NCBI RefSeq assembly: GCF_009496005.1
Contig: NZ_WIBF01000001.1
Coordinates: 186,001-250,000 of the forward strand
Direction of reading: 5' to 3'
Length of the DNA stretch: 64,000 bases
Source of the DNA: Tritonibacter litoralis
Lineage (GTDB): Bacteria; Pseudomonadota; Alphaproteobacteria; Rhodobacterales; Rhodobacteraceae
Shown: positions 55,308-63,701 of the stretch, piece after piece
How positions within the stretch are numbered: the first letter of the stretch is position 1
How the letters are laid out: the number at the start of each line of letters is the position of its first letter
The notes under the pieces: generated by a model
The model's input: the letters and a program-made list of their open reading frames with translations, nothing else
The model's database searches: none
Told to the model about the DNA's origin: nothing
Position numbers and translations under genes: made by a program

Positions 55308-55946
55308 ATGCCGCAATCAATCGGCCGGGTCATCACCTCGGACGACTGTGTAGCCGAAGGAGCCGCCTGGCTGGCGTCGGCCGAACCGCGCTTTGCCCAT
55401 GCGCTCACCCTAACGGGGCCTTTGCCGCTACGGCTGAAATCGGATGGGTTTGATCAGCTGCTAAGCGCGATTGTCAGCCAACAGGTGAGCGTGGCCTCGG
55501 CCAATGCCATTTGGAAACGGATGCAGGAGGCGCGGCTAACAGGTCCGCGTAAAATCATGTGGGCCAGCGACGATGATTTGCGCGCTGTGGGGCTCAGCCG
55601 TCAAAAGATCCGATATGCCCGCGCCCTGGCTGAGGCGCGGATTGATTTCAAAGCATTGCGCGATGCGCCAAATGATGTGGTGATGACAACCCTGACCCAA
55701 GTGCCCGGCATCGGAGTCTGGACGGCTGAGATTTATGCCATGTTCTCGCTTGGACGGGCGGATGTTTTTGCGCCGGGTGATCTGGCCCTGCAAGAGGCGG
55801 CGCGGGTGTTGTTTGACCTGGATGCACGGCCCAAAGAACGTGACCTGCGCGACATGGCCCATGCCTGGTCGCCCTGGCGGTCGGTTGCGGCGCGGCTCTT
55901 GTGGGCCTATTACCGAGTGGCAAAGGACAGGGAAGGGATCCGATGA
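55308..55946 (+). CDS. DNA-3-methyladenine glycosylase, AlkA-like (HhH-GPD)
   Basis: A 212-residue base-excision enzyme. The HhH-GPD core reads LLSAIVSQQVSVASANAIWKRM, LSRQKIRYARALAEA and LTQVPGIGVWTAEIYAMFSLGRADVFAPGDLALQ; the aspartate in PGDLALQEA is the catalytic residue. The short AlkA N-terminal domain is missing, as in the Mag/AlkA2 type. Start choice is uncertain: ATG 55308 (MPQSIGRVITSDD) suits the family, but ATGs at 55272 and 55218 are in frame, and no start has a good ribosome site. Its stop overlaps the esterase start (ATGA). Confidence 0.88.
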   Translation: MPQSIGRVITSDDCVAEGAAWLASAEPRFAHALTLTGPLPLRLKSDGFDQLLSAIVSQQVSVASANAIWKRMQEARLTGPRKIMWASDDDLRAVGLSRQKIRYARALAEARIDFKALRDAPNDVVMTTLTQVPGIGVWTAEIYAMFSLGRADVFAPGDLALQEAARVLFDLDARPKERDLRDMAHAWSPWRSVAARLLWAYYRVAKDREGIR

Positions 55947-56608
55947 CACGTGTTTTGAACGCAGGGCGCAAAGCGCCGCTTTCCGGGGACACCCGATCTG
56001 CTGTGGTGTTTCTGCATGGCTATGGCGCGAATGGGGCCGACCTTTTGGGCATGGCCGATCCATTGGCCGAACATTTGCCCGATACGTTGTTTGTGGCGCC
56101 TGATGCGCCCGAGGCCTGTGCCGGTGCGCCAATGGGGTTCCAGTGGTTCCCGATCCCATGGATTGACGGCTCCTCCGAAGAAGAGGCCGAACGCGGCTTG
56201 TTGGCGGCAGCCGAGGATCTGAACGCCTTTTTGGATGCGTTGATGGTGGATGAGGATCTGCTGCCCGAGCAGGTTGTCCTGTTGGGTTTCAGCCAGGGCA
56301 CCATGATGAGCCTGCATGTGGCCCCACGCCGCGAAGATCCGGTGGCCGGTGTTGTCGGCTTTTCCGGGCGTTTGATGCGACCAGAACTTTTGGACGACGA
56401 AGTGGTGTCGCGGATGCCCATTCTTCTGGCCCATGGGGATCAGGACGATGTTGTGCCAATCCAATCGCTGCCTCAGGCTGCCGAAGCGCTGCAAGAGGCC
56501 GGGTTCAAGGACGTCTATGCCCATGTGATGAAAGGCACCGCGCATGGGATCGACCCCGATGGGCTGGGCGTTGCCTTGGCTTTTATGCGCGATGTCCTGA
56601 GTCTGTAA
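55943..56608 (+). CDS. Phospholipase/carboxylesterase family hydrolase
   Basis: A 221-residue alpha/beta hydrolase of the acyl-protein-thioesterase/carboxylesterase type. The oxyanion segment is VVFLHGYGANGADLL, the nucleophile serine is in LLGFSQGTMMSL, the aspartate in LAHGDQDDVVP and the histidine in KGTAHGIDPDGL. The substrate is unknown. The ATG is chosen at 55943 because it overlaps the glycosylase stop and GGAAGGG lies upstream. It has no signal peptide, so it is cytosolic. Confidence 0.9.
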   Translation: MTRVLNAGRKAPLSGDTRSAVVFLHGYGANGADLLGMADPLAEHLPDTLFVAPDAPEACAGAPMGFQWFPIPWIDGSSEEEAERGLLAAAEDLNAFLDALMVDEDLLPEQVVLLGFSQGTMMSLHVAPRREDPVAGVVGFSGRLMRPELLDDEVVSRMPILLAHGDQDDVVPIQSLPQAAEALQEAGFKDVYAHVMKGTAHGIDPDGLGVALAFMRDVLSL

Positions 56609-56619
56609 ACCGGACCCGG

Positions 56620-57273
56620 TTACGATTTTGCGCCGCGCGGCCGTCTGGGTTTGCGCGGCGTTTCTGTCTTTGGTCGCCGCGGTGGTTTCATCGCGGGTTT
56701 TGGACGCCCCGGAATACGCGGAACCTCAAGGTCTTGCCAACTGCCTTGGGGTAGGTCGTCCAAATTCCATGTGCCGATGGAATAACGGATCAAGCGCAGC
56801 GTCGGGTGGTTCACGGCGGCAGTCATGCGGCGCACCTGCCGATTTTTGCCTTCGGTGATTGTCAGCTCGATCCAACTGTCGGGAACCGATTTCCGCTCCC
56901 GGATCGGTGGAACCCGCGCCCAGAGGTTTTGGGGTTCTTTTATGAGACGCGCCTTGGCCGGGCGAGTCTGGCCGTCTTTGAGCGTCACGCCGTCCCGCAA
57001 CGCCTTAAGGGCCGCGTCATCGGGAACACCTTCGACCTGCACCCAATAGGTTTTGGGCAGCTTGTGTTTTGGGTCACTGATCCAGGATTGCACCCGACCG
57101 GTATCCGTCAGCAGCATCAACCCTTCGCTGTCACGATCCAACCGACCCGCCGGATAGACACCGGGGCAGTTTATATAGTCGCTCAGCGTCTTGCGCGGGC
57201 TGTCCGCATTGGCGCTGTCGGTGAACTGCGGCAACACGTCAAACGGTTTGTTAAATCGGATCAATCGGGACAT
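56620..57273 (-). CDS. Pseudouridine synthase, RluE/RsuA family
   Basis: A 217-residue rRNA pseudouridine synthase. The catalytic block PAGRLDRDSEGLMLLTDTG contains the conserved aspartate, and KTYWVQVEG and GKNRQVRRMTAAVNHPTLRLIR are RsuA-family signatures. No S4 domain is visible at the N terminus, which starts directly at MSRLIRFNKPFDVLPQFTD as in RluE (23S rRNA position 2457). A basic Pro/Arg/Lys-rich tail (about 195-217) ends the protein. Convergent with the esterase gene. Confidence 0.88.
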   Translation of the reverse strand: MSRLIRFNKPFDVLPQFTDSANADSPRKTLSDYINCPGVYPAGRLDRDSEGLMLLTDTGRVQSWISDPKHKLPKTYWVQVEGVPDDAALKALRDGVTLKDGQTRPAKARLIKEPQNLWARVPPIRERKSVPDSWIELTITEGKNRQVRRMTAAVNHPTLRLIRYSIGTWNLDDLPQGSWQDLEVPRIPGRPKPAMKPPRRPKTETPRKPRRPRGAKS

Positions 57274-57495
57274 GAGCACGCACATAGGCTGCAGGCTCCA
57301 GACTGGCAAGCCCGCAGGCTTGCAGCCTGTGGATAACCGTCACGCCGCTGTCACGGAATCGACGTAAACACTGCGACATATTGTGGACACTTGGGGCTTG
57401 CCTCCTGTTAACCACGATATATAGTTTGAGGTAGCTGGGGCGGGTTCCCCGCTCTGGTGCCAGTAGAGGCAGACAGGGCGAGGAAGACGTTACCA

Positions 57496-58080
57496 ATGGA
57501 CGGCGATTTCAGGACAGATTTTGTAAGAGAACCGGGCGCTTTGCGTCACCATCCGGCGTTGGTTTTGAACGCGGATTACAGACCGCTTTCTTATTATCCA
57601 TTGTCCTTGTGGCCCTGGCAGGATGCGATCAAGGCGGCTTGGCTGGATCGTGTTGATATTGTTGCAGAATATGACGAAACCGTCCGCAGCCCGAGCACCG
57701 AAATTCGAATACCTTCGGTTGTTGTATTGAAAGATTTTGTCAAACCCCAAAAGCGCGTGGCCTTCACGCGCTTTAATTTATTTTTGCGGGACGGTTTTCA
57801 ATGCCAATACTGCGGTGCCAAAGGGGATCTGACCTTTGACCATGTGGTGCCACGGGCGGCCGGCGGTGTCACAAGCTGGGAAAATGTGGTTGCGGCCTGT
57901 TCGCCTTGTAACCTGAAAAAGGGTTCCAAATCGCTGCATCGCGCTGGAATGTCCCTGCGCAAACCGCCACGTCGCCCAAATGCTGAAGAATTACGCAATA
58001 TCGGGCGACGGTTCCCCCCAAATCACCTGCATGAAAGCTGGATGGACTTCCTCTATTGGGACACCGAGCTGGACGCGTGA
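57496..58080 (+). CDS. HNH endonuclease family protein
   Basis: A 194-residue protein with an HNH nuclease domain: LFLRDGFQCQYCGAKGDLTFDHVVPRAAGG, then WENVVAACSPCNLKKGSKS, giving zinc cysteine pairs CxxC and CxxC and the HNH histidine in FDHVVP. The N-terminal region (LVLNADYRPLSYYPLSLWPWQDAIKAAW) is the conserved extension of the alphaproteobacterial HNH protein of unknown role. The ATG at 57496 follows GAGGAAG. A CtrA-like half-site (TTAACCACGATATAT, 57408-57422) lies upstream. It is a stand-alone gene, not a toxin or intron element as far as can be seen. Confidence 0.88.
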   Translation: MDGDFRTDFVREPGALRHHPALVLNADYRPLSYYPLSLWPWQDAIKAAWLDRVDIVAEYDETVRSPSTEIRIPSVVVLKDFVKPQKRVAFTRFNLFLRDGFQCQYCGAKGDLTFDHVVPRAAGGVTSWENVVAACSPCNLKKGSKSLHRAGMSLRKPPRRPNAEELRNIGRRFPPNHLHESWMDFLYWDTELDA

Positions 58081-58317
58081 TCCACAGGGTGTTTGAAAGC
58101 CAAATGTTGGATTGAACGTCTGCTCGGATCTCACCAAAGCAGCAAGCTTCAGACCCATCCTCTTTCTTGGCCCAAACTGGCAGAGGCGGGGTCTTGCACA
58201 AGGAAAATGGACGTATCCCCGCCCGATGGGCGCGGAGCCTCGTCAATTTTTCTTGCGCCAGCCCCCTCGACCCTCTGCCCAATTGGAGCCAAGCGAGGAC
58301 GGCTCCGAAGCAGCAGC

Positions 58318-59364
58318 TCAGGTTTTGGCGCGGGTCAACATGCCAAAGAGGTCGCGCGGATCATCCGGGTCAGCCAGCATATCGAGATCCTCGTAGTAAC
58401 CTGTGCCATTGATATGATCGCGGATATACCGCAGCGCCGAAAAATCCTCGATCGCAAAGCCGACGCTGTCGAACAAGGTGATCTGCCGTGCGTCGCTGCG
58501 CCCTTGGGCCTGGCCGGTGACAACTTTCCAGAATTCGGTCACTGGGAAGTCCTCAGCCATTTGTTGGATCTCCCCCTCAATCCGGGTTTGCGGCGGGAAT
58601 TCCACAAAGACATCTGAACGGGACAGTATACCCGCTGCCAGTTCGGTCTTACCCGGACAGTCGCCACCAATCGCATTAATATGAACCCCGGCACCCACCA
58701 TATTGTCGGTCAGAATCGTGGCACATTGCTTGTCTGCAGTGCAGGTTGTCAGGATCTGCGCTCCCTGAATTGCGTCTTCGGGCGTGCTGCAGGAAACGAT
58801 GTTGATCCCAAGACCCGAGAGGTTTTGCGCGCACTTACGTGTAGCGGAGGGATCATTGTCATAAAGGCGCACCGTCTTCAGACCACAGATCGCCTTCATC
58901 GCCAACGTTTGAAATTCAGACTGCGCCCCATTGCCGATCATCGCCATGGTATCCGCACCTTGGGGGGCAAGATGTTTGGCAACCATAGCTGACGTGGCCG
59001 AGGTGCGCAGGGCGGTCAGCAGGGTCATTTCGGTCAAAAGCACCGGATAACCCGTGTACACATCCGCCAGCAGGCCAAAGGCCGTCACGGTTTGCAGCCC
59101 TTCGGATGTGTTTTTCGGATGGCCATTGACGTATTTGAACCCATAGGCCTCTCCGTCTGAGGTGGGCATCAATTCGATCACGCCGACCTCGGAGTGGCTG
59201 GCCACACGTGGGGTCTTGTCAAAGCTATTCCAGCGCTTGAAGTCATCCTCGATATATGTGGCAAGCCCTTTGAGCATGTCCTCCAAGCCGATGTGGTGGA
59301 TCAGCTTCATCATATTGTCGACGCTGACAAAGGGGACCAGGGCTTTTTCCGACGGGTGTGACAT
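58318..59364 (-). CDS. Ornithine cyclodeaminase
   Basis: A 348-residue NAD-dependent enzyme of the OCD/mu-crystallin family that turns ornithine into proline and ammonia. The substrate-binding FKYVNGHPKN, the ALRTSATSAMVAKHLAP helix, the Rossmann MIGNGAQSEFQTLAMKAI and HINAIGGDCPGKTEL with the catalytic aspartate are present. It is the last gene of an arginase - CtlX - OCD operon, so arginine probably goes to ornithine and then proline. 18 bases separate it from ctlX. The stretch 58081-58317 is empty. Confidence 0.94.
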   Translation of the reverse strand: MSHPSEKALVPFVSVDNMMKLIHHIGLEDMLKGLATYIEDDFKRWNSFDKTPRVASHSEVGVIELMPTSDGEAYGFKYVNGHPKNTSEGLQTVTAFGLLADVYTGYPVLLTEMTLLTALRTSATSAMVAKHLAPQGADTMAMIGNGAQSEFQTLAMKAICGLKTVRLYDNDPSATRKCAQNLSGLGINIVSCSTPEDAIQGAQILTTCTADKQCATILTDNMVGAGVHINAIGGDCPGKTELAAGILSRSDVFVEFPPQTRIEGEIQQMAEDFPVTEFWKVVTGQAQGRSDARQITLFDSVGFAIEDFSALRYIRDHINGTGYYEDLDMLADPDDPRDLFGMLTRAKT

Positions 59365-59382
59365 AGAGTTGTCCTTTGATCT

Positions 59383-60306
59383 TTAGACTTTACGAGGGCT
59401 GAGGTGGATCCCCGCCATCATGCAGCGGACCGAGCCGCCGGCTGTTTCAATGGTTGGAATGCGCAGGGGCAGAAGGGCGGCGCTGTCTTCGATTTGGGCC
59501 ATTTGACCCTTGGACAAGGCCGCCAAAGCGGTTTCCGACAGGGCCAAAATCCGACCGTCAGAGACCGACAGTTCCAAAGCATTTCCCGCAAAGGCGTTGA
59601 TCTGCGCCTCGCTGAGGTCAATAACGGTGCGCCCGGTTTCTTCCAAACGCTGCACCACTTGGTCGCGGCGAGTGGGGTCCACGATCATATCCAGGCAGAT
59701 CAACGCAAAACGGGTCGCAACGCTCATCAGAACATTGGTGTGATAGACATCGCGGCCTTGGGAATCCTTGGCGTCAAAGGCCATCGGTTCAAAGTTGAAA
59801 TGGGTGCAAAACCGTTCCAGCAACACAGGATCCGCCCGGTTGGATTTCGCCACATAAGCCACCCGGCCGATATGGTCCAACACCATGGCACCGGTCCCTT
59901 CAAGCCACAGATCGTCCTGTTCCATGCCCGAGTAATCAATCACATCCTGGACCCTGTAGCGCTGTTTCAACGCCTCGATCACATCCCAGCGGCGTTCCCG
60001 GCGTCGGTTTTCTGCAAACATCGGATAAACCGCGATGTGACCGCCCGCATGGGTCGAAAACCAATTGTTGGGAAACACGCTGTCAGGCGTGCCGGGGGTG
60101 TCATCGTCAAACACCAGAACGGACACGCCAGCCGAACGCAGCGTCTCAACCGTGCTGTCAAATTCGCGCAACGCTGAGTCTGCAACCGCGCCTTCGTCCA
60201 GATTCGGGCGGGTTTGAAACGCATTGTCGGCGCAGGTCTCGGGGTTTGATACAAAATGATGGGGACGGATCATAACCAGATCCGATGGAGATTGCAGGGA
60301 CGTCAT
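59383..60306 (-). CDS. ctlX: CtlX-like amidinotransferase/citrulline hydrolase family protein
   Basis: A 307-residue protein of the arginine deiminase-related (guanidino-group modifying) superfamily. The N-terminal MIRPHHFVSNPETCADNAFQ, VFPNNWFSTH, the catalytic histidine in DVYHTNVLMSV and the C-terminal cysteine in GGSVRCMMAGIHLSP form the expected active site. Family members include CtlX, which uses citrulline in Francisella. Its ATG overlaps the arginase stop (ATGA). In this operon it would act on an arginine-related metabolite; the substrate is inferred. Confidence 0.85.
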   Translation of the reverse strand: MTSLQSPSDLVMIRPHHFVSNPETCADNAFQTRPNLDEGAVADSALREFDSTVETLRSAGVSVLVFDDDTPGTPDSVFPNNWFSTHAGGHIAVYPMFAENRRRERRWDVIEALKQRYRVQDVIDYSGMEQDDLWLEGTGAMVLDHIGRVAYVAKSNRADPVLLERFCTHFNFEPMAFDAKDSQGRDVYHTNVLMSVATRFALICLDMIVDPTRRDQVVQRLEETGRTVIDLSEAQINAFAGNALELSVSDGRILALSETALAALSKGQMAQIEDSAALLPLRIPTIETAGGSVRCMMAGIHLSPRKV

Positions 60307-61226
60307 AGATAGCTCCGGGTGGGACGATCAAAAACACGGCGACCAAAGGCAGAGGCACAAAGGTCCACCATCAAATGCGCGGTGCGGCCGCGCTCATCCA
60401 GGAACGGGTTCAGCTCAACCAGATCCATGGACGTGATCAGCCCGCTGTCGTGGAGGATTTCACAAACCAGATGCGCCTCGCGCACCGTGGCGCCACCGGG
60501 AACGGTTGTGCCAACCGCGGGGGCAACGGCAGGGTCCAGAAAGTCCACATCCAACGAGACATGCAACATGCCGTTTTGGGCCGCGACCTGTTCGAGGAAA
60601 GCTTTCAAGGGTTTTACAACCCCGTTTTCATCAATGTCCCGCATGTCGTGGATGCGCAGCGCGGTTTTGTGGATCTGTTCCCGTTCCACTGGATCCACCG
60701 AGCGTAGACCCATCATGCAAACATTCGCAAAGGGCACCGGATAGGGCACGGGCGGGAACGGGTCAAATCCGGAAACTCCGGTAAAATAGGCCGCTGGTGT
60801 CCCATGCAAATTGCCGCTGCCCGTGGTGGTCAGCGTGTGAAAATCGCTGTGTGCATCCAACCACAGGACAAATTGCGGGCGCTTGATCTGTGCGGCATAG
60901 GCCGCAACACCGGTGACGGTTCCCATGGCCATCGCATGGTCGCCCCCCAGAAAGATCGGCACACCTTCTGACATGACCTGTTCCGCCACGTCCTGAAGGG
61001 TTCGTGTCCAGGCCACGGTTTCATTTAATGCATGCGGGTGCGCGTGGGGCAGATCCGGTGCAAACGCCGCGGGACCAAGGTTGCCAAGATCCGTGACGCG
61101 AAATCCCAAGCTCTCCAACGCAGGGCCCAGACCTGCGGTGCGCAGCGCATCTGGTCCCATCAAACAACCGTTTCGGTCTTTCCCACTGTCAATCGGCGCA
61201 CCGACCAAAACACAGGTCTGCTTCAT
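60303..61226 (-). CDS. Arginase
   Basis: A 307-residue manganese enzyme hydrolysing arginine to ornithine and urea. The metal-binding motifs FLGGDHAMAMGTV, LWLDAHSDFHT and VSLDVDFLDPAVAPAVGT are all complete. The start at MKQTCVLVGAPIDSG (ATG ending at 61226) is the family N terminus, and the six codons before it are not needed. First gene of the arginine operon, divergent from the Lrp-family regulator. Confidence 0.95.
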   Translation of the reverse strand: MKQTCVLVGAPIDSGKDRNGCLMGPDALRTAGLGPALESLGFRVTDLGNLGPAAFAPDLPHAHPHALNETVAWTRTLQDVAEQVMSEGVPIFLGGDHAMAMGTVTGVAAYAAQIKRPQFVLWLDAHSDFHTLTTTGSGNLHGTPAAYFTGVSGFDPFPPVPYPVPFANVCMMGLRSVDPVEREQIHKTALRIHDMRDIDENGVVKPLKAFLEQVAAQNGMLHVSLDVDFLDPAVAPAVGTTVPGGATVREAHLVCEILHDSGLITSMDLVELNPFLDERGRTAHLMVDLCASAFGRRVFDRPTRSYL

Positions 61227-61337
61227 CTGTCCCAGCCTTATCAATCAACCTGGAAACAGTGTATCTTTGCAAAGGGGCTGGATTTAATCCCACAATTTGA
61301 CCATAACGGAACCCAATTTACCATTGCGGGTTAGAAA

Positions 61338-61763
61338 ATGGACAAAGTGGACGAGCGCCTGATTTCAGCTTTGCGACATGACGCGCGGGCGTCACTGTCG
61401 GATTTGGCAACACAGCTGAATCTGTCACGCACCACTGTACGCAGCCGTATCGAGCGGTTGCAAGCGCGTGGCGATATCCTTGGCTTTACGGTGGTTATGA
61501 AAGAAGACGTGTTGCGCGATCCGGTGCGCGGCTTGATGTTGATCGGGATCGAGGGGCGAGGAACCAACCGGATTGTGCGACAATTGCAAGGTCTGCCCGA
61601 GGTGCGCGCCATTCATACCACAAACGGGCGATGGGATCTGATTGTTGAGATCGGCACCGAAACGCTGGAAGATTTTGACGCCGCCCTGTCACGGGTTCGA
61701 TTGATCGAAGGCATTACCACCAGCGAAACAAACCTGCTGTTGGCGACCAAGAAGGACAGTTGA
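61338..61763 (+). CDS. Lrp/AsnC-family transcriptional regulator
   Basis: A 141-residue regulator with an N-terminal helix-turn-helix (DERLISALRHDARASLSDLATQLNLSRTTVRSRIERL) and a C-terminal RAM ligand-binding domain (VRAIHTTNGRWDLIVEIGTETLEDFDAALSRV). Lrp/AsnC proteins sense amino acids. It is divergent from arginase with 111 bases between, so it very likely controls the arginine operon, with arginine or ornithine as probable effector (inference). Confidence 0.92.
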   Translation: MDKVDERLISALRHDARASLSDLATQLNLSRTTVRSRIERLQARGDILGFTVVMKEDVLRDPVRGLMLIGIEGRGTNRIVRQLQGLPEVRAIHTTNGRWDLIVEIGTETLEDFDAALSRVRLIEGITTSETNLLLATKKDS

Positions 61764-61794
61764 GCGCGAGGGCGCTCAAGCTTTGGTTCGCGCG

Positions 61795-62259
61795 TTATCG
61801 CGGATGGCGGGCCGCTGCGACCCACAAAAGCGCAAGGATCACGGACACAACCGCATTCCACCCAGCCATGGAAAGGCCAAACAGCTCCCATGGGATATCA
61901 TCACACCGCACCAATGGCGCGGACATGATCTGGTTCATCAGCTGATCTGGTGTCAGCCCGCCAATAGGAGAAGAGGTGCAGGTGCTGGGCCCCTCCCACC
62001 ATCCTTGCTCCACACCTGCGTGATATGCGCCGACGCCAGCAGTTGCCGCAGCAGCCAACGCGCCAAGCCAGAGCAGGGCGGGCAGGGGAATAAAGAAGGC
62101 GATCACACCAATGGCTGCAGCCGCCGCATGCGGATAACGTTGCCAGATGCAAAGCTTGCACGGTGCCAACCCACCAAGGTGCTGAAACGCAAAGGCCGTC
62201 AAAAGCACGGCAGCCGATCCCAGCGCCGCCATTAGAATCAAAAACTTACGTGTCGTCAA
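61795..62259 (-). CDS. dsbB: Disulfide bond formation protein B
   Basis: A 154-residue four-helix membrane protein that reoxidises DsbA using quinone. The first cysteine pair is in LAPCKLCIWQRYPH. The second is split between STCTSSPIGGLTPDQLM and PLVRCDDIPWELFGLSMAGWN, the periplasmic loop with the spacing seen in alphaproteobacterial DsbB. The final WNAVVSVILALLW helix completes it. Convergent with the Lrp gene. Confidence 0.92.
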   Translation of the reverse strand: MTTRKFLILMAALGSAAVLLTAFAFQHLGGLAPCKLCIWQRYPHAAAAAIGVIAFFIPLPALLWLGALAAAATAGVGAYHAGVEQGWWEGPSTCTSSPIGGLTPDQLMNQIMSAPLVRCDDIPWELFGLSMAGWNAVVSVILALLWVAAARHPR

Positions 62260-62356
62260 AGGGTCCTCACAAACCTGCGCTCAATCCATGGCACCTGTGG
62301 GATCTGACCTGATGGCCACATCCGGTGCCTTTGGTCCCTGTCTGACGGAAAACGCC

Positions 62357-62971
62357 TTACAGGCCAATCCAATTTTTGATGAGGCTGGCCAAAGTTGCGC
62401 CGGCAAAAATAAGAGACGCAATCCAGGCCGTACCCAGAAGCGAGCCGATGATCACCAAAATCCCATCCCGTTGCAACAAACCCATGGCCACCACAACCAC
62501 CGCAAACCCCGGCACCGTATTTGTGCCCGGCAAGGGGACGAGGATCGACGCGCTGAACAGCACCAGAGCCAGGCCGACGAAACGATCCAGCGGTGGGTTC
62601 GTGAGCAGCGCCAAACGCGGTTTGCTCACCCCCTCGATCCGCCGCAACCAGGGGCCTGCCCGTTGTGACAGCTTGTCCAAACCGTCCTTGGTCACGCTGC
62701 GTTCGCCCAGTTTCCCCGGCAGCCAAGGGTCGCGACGGCCCATTACAATCTGAGCAGAGATAAACATCAACGGCAACGAGACGATCTGCGGGATCCCATA
62801 CAGAAAGGGGATGCAGCACGGCAGCGCCAGGATCAGCAGAAACAGACCAAAGGCCCTTTCATGCAGCTGATGCAGGATCCAACTGAGCGAGATCTGCTCG
62901 GCTGGGGCCTCTGCCACCAAATGGTCAAGCCGTTGCGAAATGGTTAAATCCACAGAGGGTTGCGCTGTCAT
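62357..62971 (-). CDS. ExoD family protein
   Basis: A 204-residue membrane protein of the ExoD family, named for an exopolysaccharide-related rhizobial gene; its function is not understood. The conserved ISLSWILHQLHERAFGLFLLILALPCCIPFLYGIPQIVSLPL block and VPLPGTNTVPGFAVVVVAMGLLQRDG are present, with about five hydrophobic helices. It lies 97 bases upstream of dsbB on the same strand. Confidence 0.88.
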   Translation of the reverse strand: MTAQPSVDLTISQRLDHLVAEAPAEQISLSWILHQLHERAFGLFLLILALPCCIPFLYGIPQIVSLPLMFISAQIVMGRRDPWLPGKLGERSVTKDGLDKLSQRAGPWLRRIEGVSKPRLALLTNPPLDRFVGLALVLFSASILVPLPGTNTVPGFAVVVVAMGLLQRDGILVIIGSLLGTAWIASLIFAGATLASLIKNWIGL

Positions 62972-63210
62972 GGGTTGGATCCTCGCACTGCTTGGGCCTG
63001 GTTACTTACCGTTCGCCTAGCAAATCATGACCCGCAGCGCCACCGCTGCAAAGCAGCAATTTCACCCTGTGCTTTAGCTGCCATGGATGCAACGGCATCG
63101 GTCGATCAGGCGCATAGATTTTTGTCACTACGTCTTTGGAAATAATCGCAAATAAGTGCACGCTTAGCTCTTGTCCTTTCCAAAAGACTTGGATAAACAG
63201 CCCAAACGCG

Positions 63211-63296
63211 GCCCAAGTGGCGGAATGGTAGACGCAGGGGATTCAAAATCCCCCGCTGGTGACAGCGTGCCGGTTCGAGTCCGGCCTTGGGTACCA
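63211..63296 (+). tRNA. tRNA-Leu (anticodon CAA)
   Basis: An 86-base tRNA with acceptor GCCCAAG / CTTGGGT, anticodon stem GGGGA / TCCCC with loop TTCAAAA giving anticodon CAA, a long variable arm (CGCTGGTGACAGCG) typical of class II tRNAs, T-arm GGTTCGAGTCC and encoded CCA. Confidence 0.95.
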
Positions 63297-63655
63297 CCGC
63301 GTTTTCAAAAATAGTGAAAAATTAATCTCTGCGCCCATACGGTGTGCATAGGTTAATTTTTGACGTCCGCTTGCCGCCAGATGGGCGGAATTCTCCCAAT
63401 TCTCCTACCGCCACCTCACAACAGCTCCAATGGTGATCCCCATAGCGAGTGGGTCAGTTGGGGATTCTTTATCGTGACAAATCCAAAACCTATTTCAGAC
63501 AAGACGGTTTATGACGCGCAGGCGCGGTTGACGTTGCAATCTGCGGCACCGTCCAATAACGCAAAGCCAGGACCGTTCAACATCAGGGGGCCGGCCGATT
63601 TGTGCCAAATCGTATCCCCTCAGGTCGTATTTGTTTCTGAGCGTGGAAAATAAAA
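63297..63655. other. Gene-free stretch between tRNA-Leu and gyrA
   Basis: No gene can be supported. A GTG-started frame at 63474-63653 (60 codons) has no ribosome binding site and no recognisable domain. Confidence 0.4.
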
Positions 63656-63684
63656 AAGCCGCCCTAATTGGGGCGGCTTCTTTT
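63656..63684. terminator. Terminator of gyrA, usable in both directions
   Basis: AAGCCGCCC and GGGCGGCTT with a 6-base loop have an A-run on the left and a T-run on the right, 18 bases after the gyrA stop. Confidence 0.85.
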
Positions 63685-63701
63685 TATCTTGTGACAGCGT
63701 T

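Noticed and set aside
63360-63653. Possible small gene between tRNA-Leu and gyrA
   Set aside because: No ribosome binding site, no family resemblance.
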